Source: Toxonevra muliebris
Taxonomy: Eukaryota > Arthropoda > Insecta > Diptera > Pallopteridae
Assembly (NCBI GenBank): GCA_963691655.1
Contig: OY829327.1
Location: forward strand, 63,004,079 to 63,068,078
Length of the DNA stretch: 64,000 nt
Reading direction: 5' to 3'
Positions 10,731 to 22,228 of this stretch are shown here, piece by piece (within the stretch, counting starts at the first letter, position 1; every line of letters starts with the position of its first letter). The position numbers and the translations under genes were made by a program. The notes under the pieces were generated by a model, which was not told the origin of the DNA, did no database searches, and saw nothing but the letters and a program-made list of their open reading frames with translations.

Positions 10731-11996
10731 TCAGTTTTGATTCCATTTTGACCCCTCCGCTTTGCAGGTATAGTATGCAGCCAGTCCCTTCTTCGTTCTC
10801 TCTTCGATATTCCTTCTCCAATTAAGTTTTGAATTCAGAATGGTACCGAGATACCTTGCTTCCGAAGAGAGATTCAGTGTCACTCCATCCAACTTTGGTA
10901 GGGAAAACTTAGGAATTTTTGTTTTCCTCGTGAACAAGACTAGCTCAGTCTTAGCAGGGTTAACTGCTAAACCGTTTCGTCTAGCCCAGTCGGAAATTTC
11001 GCCAAGTGCTGATTCCATAAGCTCACTAATCGTCGATAAGAATTTGCCAGGGATCAATATTGCTATGTCGTCAGCGTAGGCTACCACTCTTGTTCTCTTT
11101 TCCTTGAAAGTTCGTAAAATCTCATTAACTACTAGGAGCCATAGAAGGTGTGACAACACCCCTCCTTGCGGAGTTCCCATTGTAGTCCTCTTACTCACGG
11201 AGCCAGTACCCATAGCAGCGTTAATGACTCTGCCTCTCAGCATTGTTCCAATCCATGCCACTATGAAATCGTTAACTCCATGATCCGTCAACGCCTTACA
11301 GATGGCTTCCGTGTTTACATTATTGAAGGCTCCTTCAATGTCAAGGAAACCTACTAAAGTGTACTCCTTAAAATCTAATGACTTCTCAATGATACCAACA
11401 AATTCATGAAGTGCGCTATCCACTGATCTACCTTTGCGGTATGCGTGCTGCGCGATGTCCATTGTGTGAATGCTGATAGTCCCTCTTATATATATGTCAA
11501 TTAGCCTCTCAAGTGTTTTTAAAATAAACGATGAGAGACTTATCGGCCTATAATCTTTTGCAGTAGAGTGATTTAGTTTTCCTGCTTTTGGAATGAAAGC
11601 CACCCTGACCTCTCTCCAAATCTTTGGCACATATCCATCTGTTAGACATCTTGAAAAGATTTCCACTAGATGAGGCCCCACGCTCTCAAGAGAATGCTGT
11701 AGCATGGTTGGTATAATTCCATCCGGTCCCGCTGATTTAAGCGGGTTGAATGAATTTATCGCCCAGGCGACTTTTTCCCTATCTACAACATCCAAGACGT
11801 CAGTCCTTGATGACCGGACAAGATTTGCCATCTGATTTTCGATGTCGGTCAAGTCCGTGCAACCAGGAAAGTGTGTCTTCATCAGAACCTCAAGAGATTC
11901 CTGGCTCGAGTCTGTCCATGATCCATCTATCTTAGTTTTTGCTAAATGCCTTTTTCTTTTTGTTTTGTGATCAACTGATCTCTGTCTGCTCAACAT
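10731..11996 (-). pseudogene. Reverse transcriptase of LOA-like copy 1
   Basis: An open frame of 421 codons, exceptionally well kept for this window. It shows the linker, SAGPDGIIPTML, the fingers motif KDYRPISLSSF, FLDIEGAFNNV with the first catalytic aspartate, the palm motif GTPQGGVLS, YADD, and the thumb region ARYLGTIL. It ends by frameshift near 10770. There roughly 170 codons, including the block that would lead into RNase H, appear to be deleted. With intact YADD but no endonuclease or ORF1 this copy cannot move by itself. Confidence 0.9.
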
Positions 11997-12109
11997 TCAG
12001 ACTGCTCCGCCATTTTCGCCGCAACAACAAAGCCCTGTTGTTGTTGCCGTGGTAAATTTGTTGTACATTTTGCTTAGGAAGGCAAAAAGGGCTTCCAGTC
12101 ACCCCTGCA

Positions 12110-12360
12110 CTTTTTAAAAGCACCGCAAACTGCATTTAATATCACAAACAATGTATTAAAACTATAGAAATGAACAAAATGAATTTGTTTTCAGTTTTTT
12201 ATTTAAAAGTTAATAAGTGATTTTTAATAAATAAATTTGATTTTTTCTGTTTAACAATGTTGCTATTTACATAGACAAAAAAGGTTTGCCTAATGTTGAA
12301 CTTATTCCTCGTTGTGCTTTGTATTGAAAACAGAGATGGCAGTAAAATATATTCGAAAGT
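12110..12360. other. No gene recognised
   Basis: AT-rich sequence with no supported feature. Confidence 0.4.
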
Positions 12361-12522
12361 GGCTGTTCACACGGGCGCAAGCATGGACACCTGTCTGAAA
12401 GAGAGAGGTAGAAAAGATAGGTAGTAAAAAAGAGATTAAAACTCGCCTGTCTTTTTCTAACTACCTACTTTTTTGCCTCTCACATTCAGAAAGGGTTGAT
12501 GCTTGTGCCCGTGTGAACAGCC
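12361..12522. mobile_element. MITE with GGCTGTTCACACGGGC termini, copy 1
   Basis: The 162-bp unit starts GGCTGTTCACACGGGCGCAA and ends in the inverted complement (GCCCGTGTGAACAGCC). The TIR is about 24 bp with a near-perfect match. Longer relatives lie at 29766-30134 and 36449-38231. Flanking bases do not give a convincing target duplication. No coding capacity. Confidence 0.8.
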
Positions 12523-12791
12523 ATAAAGAGAGCAATTATAGTGTTGCATTCGCCTAAATGCTGAAATGAAGTAGCATTTAGGTTGAGAATTTTGTGTGGC
12601 TAAAAAGGTATTTTTATTTTTCTCCACATTTTTTCAATCAGAGTTCTTTAAATTGCAGCCAATTTTCTCACACGTACTACGCACATGTGATTGCACCTAA
12701 TTTGTTGCTTTTTATATGTATGGTAGAAAGAGATACAAAGTATATTTGACTGAGATTAAAAAAAAAATTTGCAACAATAGGTGAATATGAA

Positions 12792-13050
12792 CAGTGTGGC
12801 CAAAATTAAAACGCGGAAAAAAGTTATTTAGCACTCACGGCGTTTTTTCAATTTAAAATATCTTCGAAAAATCTAAGAAATTTTCATTGACTAGAAGTAT
12901 CAGATGTGTGCCTGTATTAGTGAAAAAGTTTAAATGTATTGAGTTTTCTCGCACTTTTATAAGGAAAAAAATTAAACGCTTTTTTTTAAGAAAATACGCG
13001 TTTTATTCGTCATTTTAGCGGATTTTGAAAAATAAAAGTTGGCCACACTG
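12792..13050. mobile_element. hAT MITE with CAGTGTGGCCA termini, copy 1
   Basis: A 259-bp unit that starts CAGTGTGGCCAAA and ends TTGGCCACACTG. It is flanked by a perfect 8-bp duplication AATATGAA (12784-12791 and 13051-13058). An 8-bp duplication and CAGNG-type termini are hallmarks of hAT transposons. Its terminal regions match those of 20865-22228. Confidence 0.9.
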
Positions 13051-13058
13051 AATATGAA

Positions 13059-14110
13059 TGTCAAATTCAGTGTTACATTCTCAATAAAAAAATAGTACTC
13101 TGTATACAAAATTCTTTTTAGAATTTATTTAATAAAAGTTAAATTTTGTACGTTTTCTAAAAAAATATGTATTTATTTCGTTTGAAAAATGTTGGGCATT
13201 CATTCATTCATTCATTTATAATAAAAAAATTGTAATAAAAGATTTAATACGTCAAATAATATATTTCATACTATTAAAAAAAAATTAACTAAATTCGTTT
13301 TGTATACAATTTCGCATTTATTGAAATAAAAAACCAAATAAATCAAATAATATAATTCATAGTATTAAAAGAAAGACATTTTCTGCAGACTAGTAGCTAG
13401 CAAAAGTGCATTAAAAATGTTGGAGTACAAAAATGAAACAAAAATTTTCAGTTAGAAACTTTTTTTTTCAAAAAAACTAGAAACTTCTTTTTATTTTTTA
13501 TTAAAAAACAGCTGCTAGACTCCGTGATTTCGAAAGAATTTCAGAGAAAACTTTTTGTAAATACAAAATACCATGAAGGCTAGATAAAAATATTAGTTTG
13601 TTTTCACTTATACGAAGACTTAAGCTTTATACTTTTATGAGTAAATTATAATAATTGGAACAACCGTAATGACTTATTAAAGATCTATGTAGGAGCTTAA
13701 AAATGCAATAACCGTGAATAATCTTAAATTATTTACATTTTATCTGTTCTTTAAGTTATCAACAATAATAATTTATTTTAAACAATTCATCACTAATATT
13801 AGATTTCATAACAATCAAGCATTTTTCATAAAAAAGGATAATTTTTCAAAAAAAAAGGTACTAAAAAAGCGGCATCTTAGCAGCACTGTGCGACCAAAAT
13901 CGTGGTGTATCTGGGTATTTACTTGGGCAGAGAAGCCAGCGTGGGGTTTTTATTTGGACAGAGAACGCGCACTTCTAATAAAAATACATGTGTAAGTAAT
14001 CAGCTAATGAAAGACTTTCAATTTTCTGGTTGAAAGTGAGAAAATAACATCAACTGTTGATTACACCGCACCGCACAGCTGCTCATACTATTTATATAAA
14101 TATTAAAAAG
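13059..14110. other. No gene recognised; AT-rich
   Basis: Contains a short TTCA microsatellite (13196-13218). A 35-bp direct repeat around CAAATAATATAATTCATA occurs at about 13252-13290 and 13337-13372. No ORF is convincing. Confidence 0.4.
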
Positions 14111-14169
14111 TAAAGGACAAAATTGTTATCGCACTCTCTTGAAATTACATCGCCGAATTTTACTAATTA

Positions 14170-15147
14170 GGGTAGAAGGGGGAGCATTCGCCACTGGGGC
14201 ACATTTGCCACCCCCCTCCCCCCTTATCTTCTAATTTAAGAAAGTTTTATAATTGATACAATCTATAATTTATGCTTTTATCGATCATCTTTCATCCCTT
14301 CTACTTTGACAGTTTCTCTGGTTGAGCTTTGTAAGTGATCGTGGGCAGACGTGTTTTTGTGTTTTTCGGGTGGTTGCAAAAATATTTGATAGTAAGTAAA
14401 TCTTGTAATAACTTTTTTATTTATTGAGTGAGAAAAAAGTTGTTTAACTATGTTATTCCGGTGTTATTTAATTAAAGAATAAGCAATAGATCCTTTTTAT
14501 AAATGATCAAAAAGTTAAAAAAATTATGTTTTTATGAAAGTGGTTGCTCCTGGGGCACATTCACCAGAATGCGGATGGGGCGGTTTCGACGGCATATGAT
14601 ATGAATTTTAGACAGTATAATGTTAAATTAAGTCATATCTAAATAAATTCATCTGGATCAGTACTATCCACTTTTATTTACATGTATATACAAATTCTTA
14701 TTTTTTTTTAATAAATAAATTATATTTTTTAACAAAATATTTTAAAAATGAATCATTTATATTTTTGTTACTTTATGTTATAAATAAATTTTCATGAATT
14801 AAAAATAAGTAGAACTTATTCTGACTTATAATATGTAATAGTAATATACAAGAACAGAAATTAAAAAAAAATAACTATGACTTTATCAAAAACCTTGAAT
14901 TTTATTCCTTGACGGTTGCCCCCACCCCCTTGGCGAATGTACCCCATGACTGGGGCACTTTCACTATTTCGGACTACTTGGAAAATGGAAAAAAAATAAT
15001 AGAAATCATTAAGATAATCAACTCATAAAGATAACAGATGAAAGCTAATAAATGTAAATTTCTAATTAAAAAATAATTTTTAAAAAAAAAACTATTAGTT
15101 TAGCCTAGACACTTTAAAAAAAGTGGCGAATGCTCCCCCTTCTACCC
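14170..15147. mobile_element. TA-flanked TIR transposon with iterated GGGGCACATTCGCCAC phrase (element B)
   Basis: It begins GGGTAGAAGGGGGAGCATTC and ends in the inverted complement of this, flanked by TA at 14168-14169 and 15148-15149. Removing it with one TA joins two halves of a LINE RT reading frame. The phrase GGGGCACATTCGCCAC, with small variations, is found at 14178-14194, 14196-14211, 14552-14566 and 14952-14966, and inverted at 14931-14945 and 15121-15139. No transposase is visible in 978 bp. Its outer 13 bp match element A, but the phrase differs. Confidence 0.88.
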
Positions 15148-15149
15148 TA

Positions 15150-15605
15150 CTTTCTGTTTTTGAGATAGCTCTCGAACCATCGAAATGCCATCTGTTGAAT
15201 GCCGTACTTTTTAAGTTTGTAGACTTGCAAATCCGGATCAATTGTTTCAAAAGCGGGTTGAAGATCCAAGAATACTGCGATGATTATTTTTTACATATTT
15301 TGTGATTCTCTCCAACCATATAGCAAATCGTTGATAGCAGACTCACAGGAGTGTTGAGTCCGGAATCCTGACTGATATTGATTAAGAAGACCATTTGTAT
15401 GTATATACCAATTGAATTGCTTGAATGCAAATTTTTCATGATATTTTTTATTGCTAAGACTTAGAATATTTAATAGCCAATTAATTTTTTCATTCACTTG
15501 AGCATTTTCTATATATTGCCACGAGAATAAATACATCTCAATGGTATCACATAATTGCAAATTATTATAATGTTTCCATACATTTATTTGGTTTAACAGT
15601 TTCAC
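15150..15605 (-). pseudogene. Reverse transcriptase fragment of the CR1-like element
   Basis: The frame from 15605 to 15291 ends in the fingers region with NQYQSGFRTQHSCESAIN. After a frameshift near 15295 the palm begins (VFLDL, FETID, KLKKYGIQQMAFRWFESYL), up to the insertion point of element B. A stop codon sits exactly at the junction. The N-terminal third of RT is missing. Confidence 0.8.
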
Positions 15606-16240
15606 ATTTGGCTAGCAATTTTATTTCAATTAAAGCATGGTCTGAAATTTGGTCGTGAATCGAAACAGAACACAATAATTTATTTGGGGCAATATTTGAC
15701 AAATATAATTCAATAAGGGTCGACGAATTTTGTGTGACACGAGTTGGAGTGTTGACAAACAATTTTAAGCCATGATCATCAAAAAATTTTTTAAGTCTTC
15801 TACTGTGAGTTGTGTCTGAATTCATGTCTATATTAAAATCACCGCACTCAAGTACTGTTTTATTTTCTGAGATATCTCCATTCCAATGTTCAAACGATTC
15901 AAGTACTTGTTTTTTATTTTCACTAGCTGAAAAATAGATACCCGCTAATACAATCGGTGAATTTTTGACAAAAACATTAAAAGATAGGTACCAAGCAATA
16001 TTATCATTGATCACAGACACACTTATGTATAAATGCACAGAATCCACCAGTATGTTTTGAATGAGACAAACAATTAATTAAAATATAATCTTTTTGACAT
16101 AAATCACTAATATCACAGTCGTTGGTTACATGTGTTTTATTTAGAAAAACTATCTCAGGCTTTTTAATCTTAGTGACTTAAGTTCGGTAAAGTTATTTCG
16201 TAGCCCTTGGATGTTCGAACATAAGATATAATAGAATTTG
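15565..16240 (-). pseudogene. Endonuclease domain of the CR1-like element
   Basis: The N-terminal block (SNIQGLRNNFTELKSL) lies near 16200-16160 in a different frame from the main ORF 16047-15565. That ORF contains the central ECGDFNIDMNSD motif, TPTRVTQNSSTLIELYLSN and the terminal QISDHALIEIK. The catalytic Asp and His positions of AP-type endonucleases are present. One or more frameshifts near 16050 separate the two parts. Confidence 0.8.
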
Positions 16241-16244
16241 ATGA

Positions 16245-16849
16245 TTGCTAATCCGATACGTTATACTTGATTTTGTTTTTTTAAATAAATAATGAAAATT
16301 TGCGATCTCCCCTGCCTATTTTGTAATCAGAAGACCAAAATACACCCGTTAAAGCACAATTTTACCCTTTAAAGATTTACGACGAAGTCATTACGAACGA
16401 AGTCGTTACGACGATGTGGCACTAGTTACAGATCCGCGGATTTGGTTTTACGCACTATTGGCAGATAATCGCGGAGCACAAGTACCCACACGTCTATCTA
16501 TATCGGTTGTTCAACATTTTCACCCCAAAAACTTAAAGTCGGACCAGCTAGTTCGCCAGCTAGTTTAACAAGTGCGAATAAAATGGCCAAGTCTCTTCTT
16601 CATTATACTGTAATTCACAATGAAACTGCTCAGCAACTGCTCCCAGCCATTGCGGTCAATCGTGGGCATTGTTTTTAGTTTTTACTCTATAAGAATATTC
16701 AACTATGATTTTTACATCTTTTCGCCGGCAGACATTTCGAATCTTTTCCTTTTTTGCTTTTGCCAAACTATCATGCTTCTTCTTTCACTTATGGCAGTTC
16801 ACAATAGAACTTGATGTAGCTAAACTAATTGTTAAGTATACACAACAGC
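16245..16849. other. No gene recognised
   Basis: The stretch 16370-16420 repeats ACGAAGTC several times (GACGAAGTCATTACGAACG and similar). A short ORF at 16620-16814 has no recognisable motif. Confidence 0.35.
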
Positions 16850-17250
16850 CATGGTAGAAGTATTTAGAGGTAGATGCATTTTGTCAAAAAGTAGCCATTT
16901 TAAATTTTTGAGAAGTAAGAGGAACATTTTAGAGATGTATTTTTTGAAATGGGTAAAAAAGAGTGAGATAGTAGTAGATTATTAATACCACTTTTATTAC
17001 TTAGTATTAAATTATAAATTATATTTATAATAAAAAAAAGTATAAATAATGTTATTTAAATTTGTTTTCTTTATTAGCAAATACCTTGGACATATTAAGT
17101 GTTAAAAATATAAATTCTCACCTAAAAATTAACTATGAAAATACAACTCTGTTGCAAAAAGAAGAATAGTATCAAAACAAAGGTTTTCCCAATTGTCAAA
17201 GTTCCTCTTACTTGTCAAAATGCATCTACCTTCTTAAATCTTCTGCCATG
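16850..17250 (+). mobile_element. hAT-like MITE with CATGGTAGAAG termini, copy 1
   Basis: About 401 bp, with TIRs of about 30 bp (CATGGTAGAAG, then GGTAGATGCATTTTG). Internal words match 38637-39092 in inverse orientation. Flanks ACAACAGC and ATAACAGA agree at 6 of 8 positions, consistent with an eroded 8-bp duplication. The second copy has a perfect one. Confidence 0.85.
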
Positions 17251-17334
17251 ATAACAGATATAATTATACGTGTTATCTCTGCGCTTTGTTTTTGTTCCCC
17301 ATACAATTATCGCTGAGCCACTGAGCCGGGCATA

Positions 17335-17800
17335 GACTAGCCAAACGTACTGATTTAGTCAGTACCTGTACTGATTTTCGTGGATTTTTTATTTTAAAAA
17401 GTACCGATTTTAAAATTTTGAAATCAGTACGCAAACCTAGCAATTTTTGGATTTTGTATTATTGTATTTTAGTACTGAGTTTTGTTATCTTAATAAAATT
17501 TTTGGTCTTTCTATTAAATTTTTATCTTTTTTGAATTCTTTTAATGAAAACTAGACAGAAATATAGGTTTTGTAAAATTCCTAACTGTAGAAAAAAGCTA
17601 AATTTTTTTCTATTCCACTGAAAGAACTTTCAGTTTATTGTTCATTTTTTGAGGAAGGAAAGAAACAGACTAGTCTTAATGAGTTTACAAAATGAGCTTA
17701 TAATCAAAAATAAAAATCTATATATCTCGAAAATGTACTGATTTTTATATTTAATTCCAGTCCAATATACTGATTTTTTTAATTAAAAAAAATGTTATTT
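17335..17800. repeat. Stretch with iterated GTACTGATTT words
   Basis: The word GTACTGATTT or its complement AAATCAGTAC recurs at least five times (17349-17358, 17369-17378, 17422-17431, 17735-17744, 17768-17777). Clustered motifs in both orientations suggest subterminal binding sites of an unidentified DNA element. No clear ends or target duplication. Confidence 0.35.
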
Positions 17801-18050
17801 GAAGTTATATATAAACAGGTTAATGAACAAATGTAGTCATCACAACAACAATGTATATAGAGACGGGCAAATCAGACGGCCGTTTCGGAATCCGCCACAA
17901 TTCCTCATCAGTGATCTTAGTGATAGTTCTTAATCTTTCAATATCCTATATAAGCTACTAATATTTGAAATCATAACCCAGAATTACGGATTTGATTCCA
18001 AATATCTTCACTGAATAGAGATATTGAAAGAAACTACCAATACCGTTCTA
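17801..18050 (+). repeat. Dispersed repeat family R1, long copy
   Basis: Nearly identical to the complement of 26178-26430. Includes GAGACGGGCAAATCAGACGG, the CCGTTTCGGAATCCGCC block and an end with GAAAGAAACTACC. It is non-coding. The high similarity of two 250-bp copies indicates a family active more recently than most of its neighbours. Confidence 0.8.
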
Positions 18051-18214
18051 TACACTTATGTTGTTGTTTTTTTCCCATTGTAGCTAGTCTGCATAACAGT
18101 TCGTTATTTGAAAGTCTAGTACATGGGAGAGTGTGTGTGTTTGTGAGAAAATGATTCTAGGTGTCATTTTTTTGATCGGTCCTCATTCGATCAGTTCATG
18201 ATAGTTTTTTAGGA

Positions 18215-18446
18215 GACTTTGAAAATTAACCTCTAGATTTAATTTTCAAAGTCATGACTTAAGTTCATGTTAATTTTGTTATTTGAAGTTATATATAAAG
18301 AGGTTAATGAACAAATGTAGTCATCACAACAACAATGTATATAGAGACGGGCAAATCAGACGGTCGTTTCGGAATCCGCCGCAATTTCTTGAAAATTAAT
18401 CTCTAGATTTAATTTTCATAATGTCCTAAGAAACTATCAAAAAATT
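18215..18446 (+). repeat. R1 fragment with flanking 39-bp palindromes
   Basis: A 39-bp imperfect palindrome (18215-18253; arms GACTTTGAAAATTAA and complement) is followed by an R1 fragment (18281-18387). The fragment breaks off after CCGCCGCAATTT, where a half palindrome (18389-18430) follows. The same palindrome adjoins R1 at 26455-26493, so it belongs to the family. Confidence 0.75.
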
Positions 18447-18449
18447 AAT

Positions 18450-20104
18450 GTAGTTTGTGTGGGATTTACAAAAAAAAATTAAGAAACAAGACTTTTAAAT
18501 TTCATCAGTCGATCTGGAAATAGTTGTACGTTAATGACGTGTTTTAGAAAGTTGTCTAACTTAATAAAAAGAATAAAAAAAAATGAATATCACGTACATT
18601 TAATCAAATTTTATGATCTTCTTAGACAAACAAAAACCAAAGCGCACCCTAGCGGCCGTTATTGGTAAAAATAAATTGCAGATTCAGATTCCTCGTCCCC
18701 GAAAACCCCCAGAAAGACCGTTTGATGGTAAAAATATTTGTATTTAAATGACGCGACCATAGACTAAAGCAGAAACTTCAAAAGGAAAAAAATCGCTTAA
18801 AATCGCCAACCCGGGGAAAACTAAGAAATTTCTCTTCTATATACAACCCAAGCTTTCAGAAAAACTTAGTTTCATCAATTCCCCAGATAAAAAACCGAAA
18901 TGCTCTACAGTGTTATAAGTAGTGAGGTGCAAAATACACCGCGCGCGAGTGACTGCGGATTAAGAGCACTACAATGTTTTTTTCACCTTCTAGGAATTTT
19001 CATTGCATCAAATAAAATGACTAGGTAACGCTGTAGACTTTTTTGTGTAACGTTAAAGACCGGACATTTTGGATCTTAAAAGTGCAAGAGAAATATTGTT
19101 TTGGTATTATTTTGATTTCAGTAGTTTACTTGATCCCTCATATTCGATAAAGTGCCTTAGTTTAGGTTTTTTTATTGCAATTCTCAAAACTTTTTTTCAA
19201 AATGTAGAGCTCCTCGAAACTCACTTTCAAAAAATGTAACCTTAAAGACCTCGTAAAACTGGTTATATCTTCGAAACGACAAAAGTTAAAAAAAAAAGTT
19301 TGTTCGCATGAAATGTAGGCCTTAAGGTCTATTTTCATGTCCATTGAAAAAAAACTTTGGTTTCATGGAATATTTTCGATATATTTGCAAAAATATGCAT
19401 ACGACTGTGACGTTAAAAAAAAAAATTGGCCATATAAGTATGTAAAACATTTTTTTTTACCGTTTCTTGAAAACTTTTAAATTTTGAGTTGTGTCACCTT
19501 TGTTGTTAGGGTGTGGCATGTTTTAAAAATCATTACATTCTTTGATATTAACATTGCACTCATTTATCGATAATAATTTTGTTACAAAAAAAAAAAAAAT
19601 AAAATAAAAGAGGAATGCAAATAAACAGTTTCTTCTTAGTTATAAGGTAAAATGTTCATTTGCCCTACATAAATATATGCGGAATAAGAAGAAAATGGCC
19701 TCATAGGCATTAACAAAAAACGTCTTTTATCGACTTAAAAATGGTAAAATGTTATGTATTTTGCAGGAAAATTTTTTTCTGTTCAACGATATACCATATA
19801 ACATTTTTGTTTTTTATTATTTTTTTGTCGTTTATCTTAAAAAAAAGAAGTTAATTTGCTACATTTCAGCTATAAATGTATTATTAGCGATTTTTTCAAT
19901 AACTGTTATCGAATACCATCTATGCAAAAAATCTTTTTAGTATAGAAAATGTTTGAGTTTGAGTTTGAATTGCTGCAACACCCACAAAAATGATTTAAAT
20001 GTTGAAAATGTTATTGTTTCCTCTTATTTGCCTTTAAAACGATACCAAATATTTTGGGTTTCTTTTCCATAAAATTTTTGATTTTTGTCCAAAGACGAAG
20101 CACT
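18450..20104. other. No gene recognised; AT-rich
   Basis: About 1.6 kb without a supported coding region. Short ORFs at 19162-19344 and 19749-19940 are low-complexity (Phe, Lys, Ile, Tyr rich) and look fortuitous. Confidence 0.45.
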
Positions 20105-20856
20105 GAGCAGCGGTGTGGCAATTTTTCATAAGTTCGGTGGTTTTGCCATTACCAACCAAGGTTTGTACTTGTACACTTTCTATTCATATGGAAATGGCAT
20201 ATGAGTTATCTGACGTAAAAGAAAAGTTTCAATTTGTTAAGTAATGTTAACTTATATGATATTTAATATGTTTAGATGCAAATCGTTAGAAAATTTACAT
20301 CAGCAAGAAAACTAATCAACTGATTATAGCTTGCTGAAAATATTGCATTGTAATGAAAAGATTTCAATATACATTATATGCTGCCCATGCGGCAATGTTT
20401 TCTAGAGTTTCAATATTGTACTGCAATATTTTCATGCATTGGAATATTGCAATATAAACTGAATTATTTATATGCATATTGAATAATTTTGTAGTAGAAT
20501 TTTGAAATATATTATTAATTGCAGAAAAATATTGCAATATGGGTCTCAATCTTAAATATTGTATAGCAATTTCAGTTTTATAAATCAATGTTTACTAAAA
20601 GTATCGAGTATCCGATACTGACCCTTTTTTGTCGATACCAAATAAAATACTTATGGTATGGCATCGAGTAAAAAAAGTACTTGAATCGAATAAAAACTAT
20701 CGAGTATTTACTCGAATTTACTTTTATCGAATCATCACTAAATATAAGAAGGTTATTAAAATTATCCACCAGACGACGACGGAAATCAAACCCGAACCTC
20801 CCGGATGAATATGTAGTGCGCTACCCGCTAGACTATCGCGGTCGTCCGTCATTATA
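20105..20856 (-). mobile_element. tRNA-derived SINE split by an insertion
   Basis: The tail half (20112-20185) matches 25146-25212, including GGTGGTTTTGCCATTACC. The head half (20740-20848) matches 25236-25345 and, read on the minus strand, carries an A-box-like TAGTCTAGCGG and a B-box-like GGTTCGGGTTT. About 550 bp between them (20190-20735) is foreign. It is AT-rich with iterated TATCGAGTA words and does not match the SINE. Confidence 0.7.
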
Positions 20857-20864
20857 CCTAAAAC

Positions 20865-22228
20865 CAGTGTGGCCAACTCAGCGTTTTTCCCGCAAAATTT
20901 AGTGCTTTTTGAAAATTAAAACGCGGAAAAAGTGATTAGCGGTAAGCGGGTTTTTTAACGCGTTTTTTTTTTCAATTTAAAAGACACTAAATGCTCCGCT
21001 AAATAATCCATTTCCTGAATAATCTTAACAACATTTTTTATCGAAATAATGAACTTAATTAAAACCAAATAAGTTCAATAAATTCTTTACTTCATATAAA
21101 AAATGGATTAAAACACCAAAATTCATTTTGTAAAAACTACAAAATACCTGATGACGTAAATAAACAGTGCTAGTGTTTATAATGCTTCTGAATTCAGACT
21201 AAAGAGCGTGTTATGGCCAAAAGAAGCTGATAATAATGAAGAGAATATAGACTTCGACATCGATATGTGATGGTTATAAATTATTACTCTGTGTATTTTT
21301 TTGTGATCAAAGTGTATGAAATACTCTTTTTCCATTATCTTGTGATTGTATAATTTAGAAATGCTGTGAATTAAAAACTAAAAATACATTTATTTAGTTA
21401 TTTTTCTTCTTAATGCCGCAGAATCTCGATAATTCGTAATCGCAAGGGACCAGCAGTTTTTTACGAATTACAGAGGTTTTCGCTTTAACGAGATTTCGAT
21501 TTAACCCTTTCACCCTTGAGTTTTTCCTCAAAATCTGGTTGAGTTTCTCCAATATTTTATGCAAATATTAAAATAAATTTAAAAAAATAAAAGGTCCAGG
21601 ACTCTTAAGCCCTACAGTTATCCTTAAATTTTCCAATGGAGCATAATTTTTGCTATAACCTTTGTAATCAGGAATTATAGCAAAGCCAATTAACGTCGAT
21701 GACACTGCATACATACAATCCACTCATTGACTCATTTTAAAGGAAACTCAAATAAAATGGAAACTGTATCTCCCATTTTACTTAATTTTTCGAACATTAT
21801 TGGGATATACAATCCCAGGGTTAGCGCGGTTGAAATAAGAAAAATACGATTTAACGATTTTGTAGTTTAAGGCTTTTCTCGCTTATCTTGTCAACCAAGA
21901 CAATTTTTTCGAATCATAGTTCCCCAAAATTTTGCTATGCATTACGAGCAACCAATTTCGATTTATAAGAGGTTAAACAGGCCTTGTATTGAAAAAAATA
22001 CGAATTAGCGAGGGCACCGAAATGAGTAGAATTTTTGCGAACTAAAGCGATTTTTTCAAGCGACTAACAGTTTGTTACGAATTATTGAGATTTCCGCGAT
22101 TCTACTGTATATAAAAAAAATTGTGTTTAACACTTTTATAAGGAAAAAAATTTAGCTCTTTTTTAAAGAAAATACGGATTTTTTTCTTCATTTTATCGGA
22201 TTTTGAAAAACAAAAGTTGGCCCCACTG
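20865..22228. mobile_element. hAT element with CAGTGTGGCCA termini, copy 2
   Basis: It begins CAGTGTGGCCAAC and ends GTTGGCCCCACTG, with a perfect 8-bp duplication CCTAAAAC (20857-20864, 22229-22236). The first 120 and last 110 bp match the small relative at 12792-13050. The middle (21419-22107) is a separate nested element. Non-coding. Confidence 0.9.
21419..22107. mobile_element. Nested TIR element, possibly pogo/Fot-like
   Basis: The left end CAGAATCTCGATAATTCGTA and the right end, read inward CAGTAGAATCGCGG then CTCAATAATTCGTAAC, are inverted relatives. TA follows the right end. CAG start, CTCGATAATTCG-type TIR and TA flank resemble pogo or Fot1 MITEs, but this assignment is inference. 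It repeats ACGAATTA-like words internally and has no ORF. Confidence 0.55.

Larger units (their letters stand above)
9605..12100 (-). mobile_element. LOA-like non-LTR retrotransposon, 5'-truncated (copy 1)
   Basis: A minus-strand LINE with reverse transcriptase (11996-10731) followed by RNase H (about 10610-9763) and a 3' UTR. RNase H after RT, together with motifs such as WREVRVAFIPKAGK and FLDIEGAFNNV, fits the LOA clade. The endonuclease and ORF1 are absent. In sense orientation the 3' end is a run of about four AACCT units (seen on the plus strand as GGTTAGGTTAGGTTAGG at 9606-9628). A TA microsatellite (9648-9690) lies within the 3' UTR. Confidence 0.85.
14115..16240 (-). mobile_element. 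CR1-like non-LTR retrotransposon fragment, interrupted
   Basis: A minus-strand LINE with endonuclease (about 16240-15580) and RT (15605-15150). The RT resumes left of element B at 14167-14115, where VKFGDVISRECDNN is readable just before the position of the palm motif. The motifs FLDLQ and FETID in the RT, with YGIQQMAFRWF, fit CR1-like or related clades. The linker and the N-terminal half of RT are deleted, and homology stops before the GVPQGS block. Confidence 0.75.
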
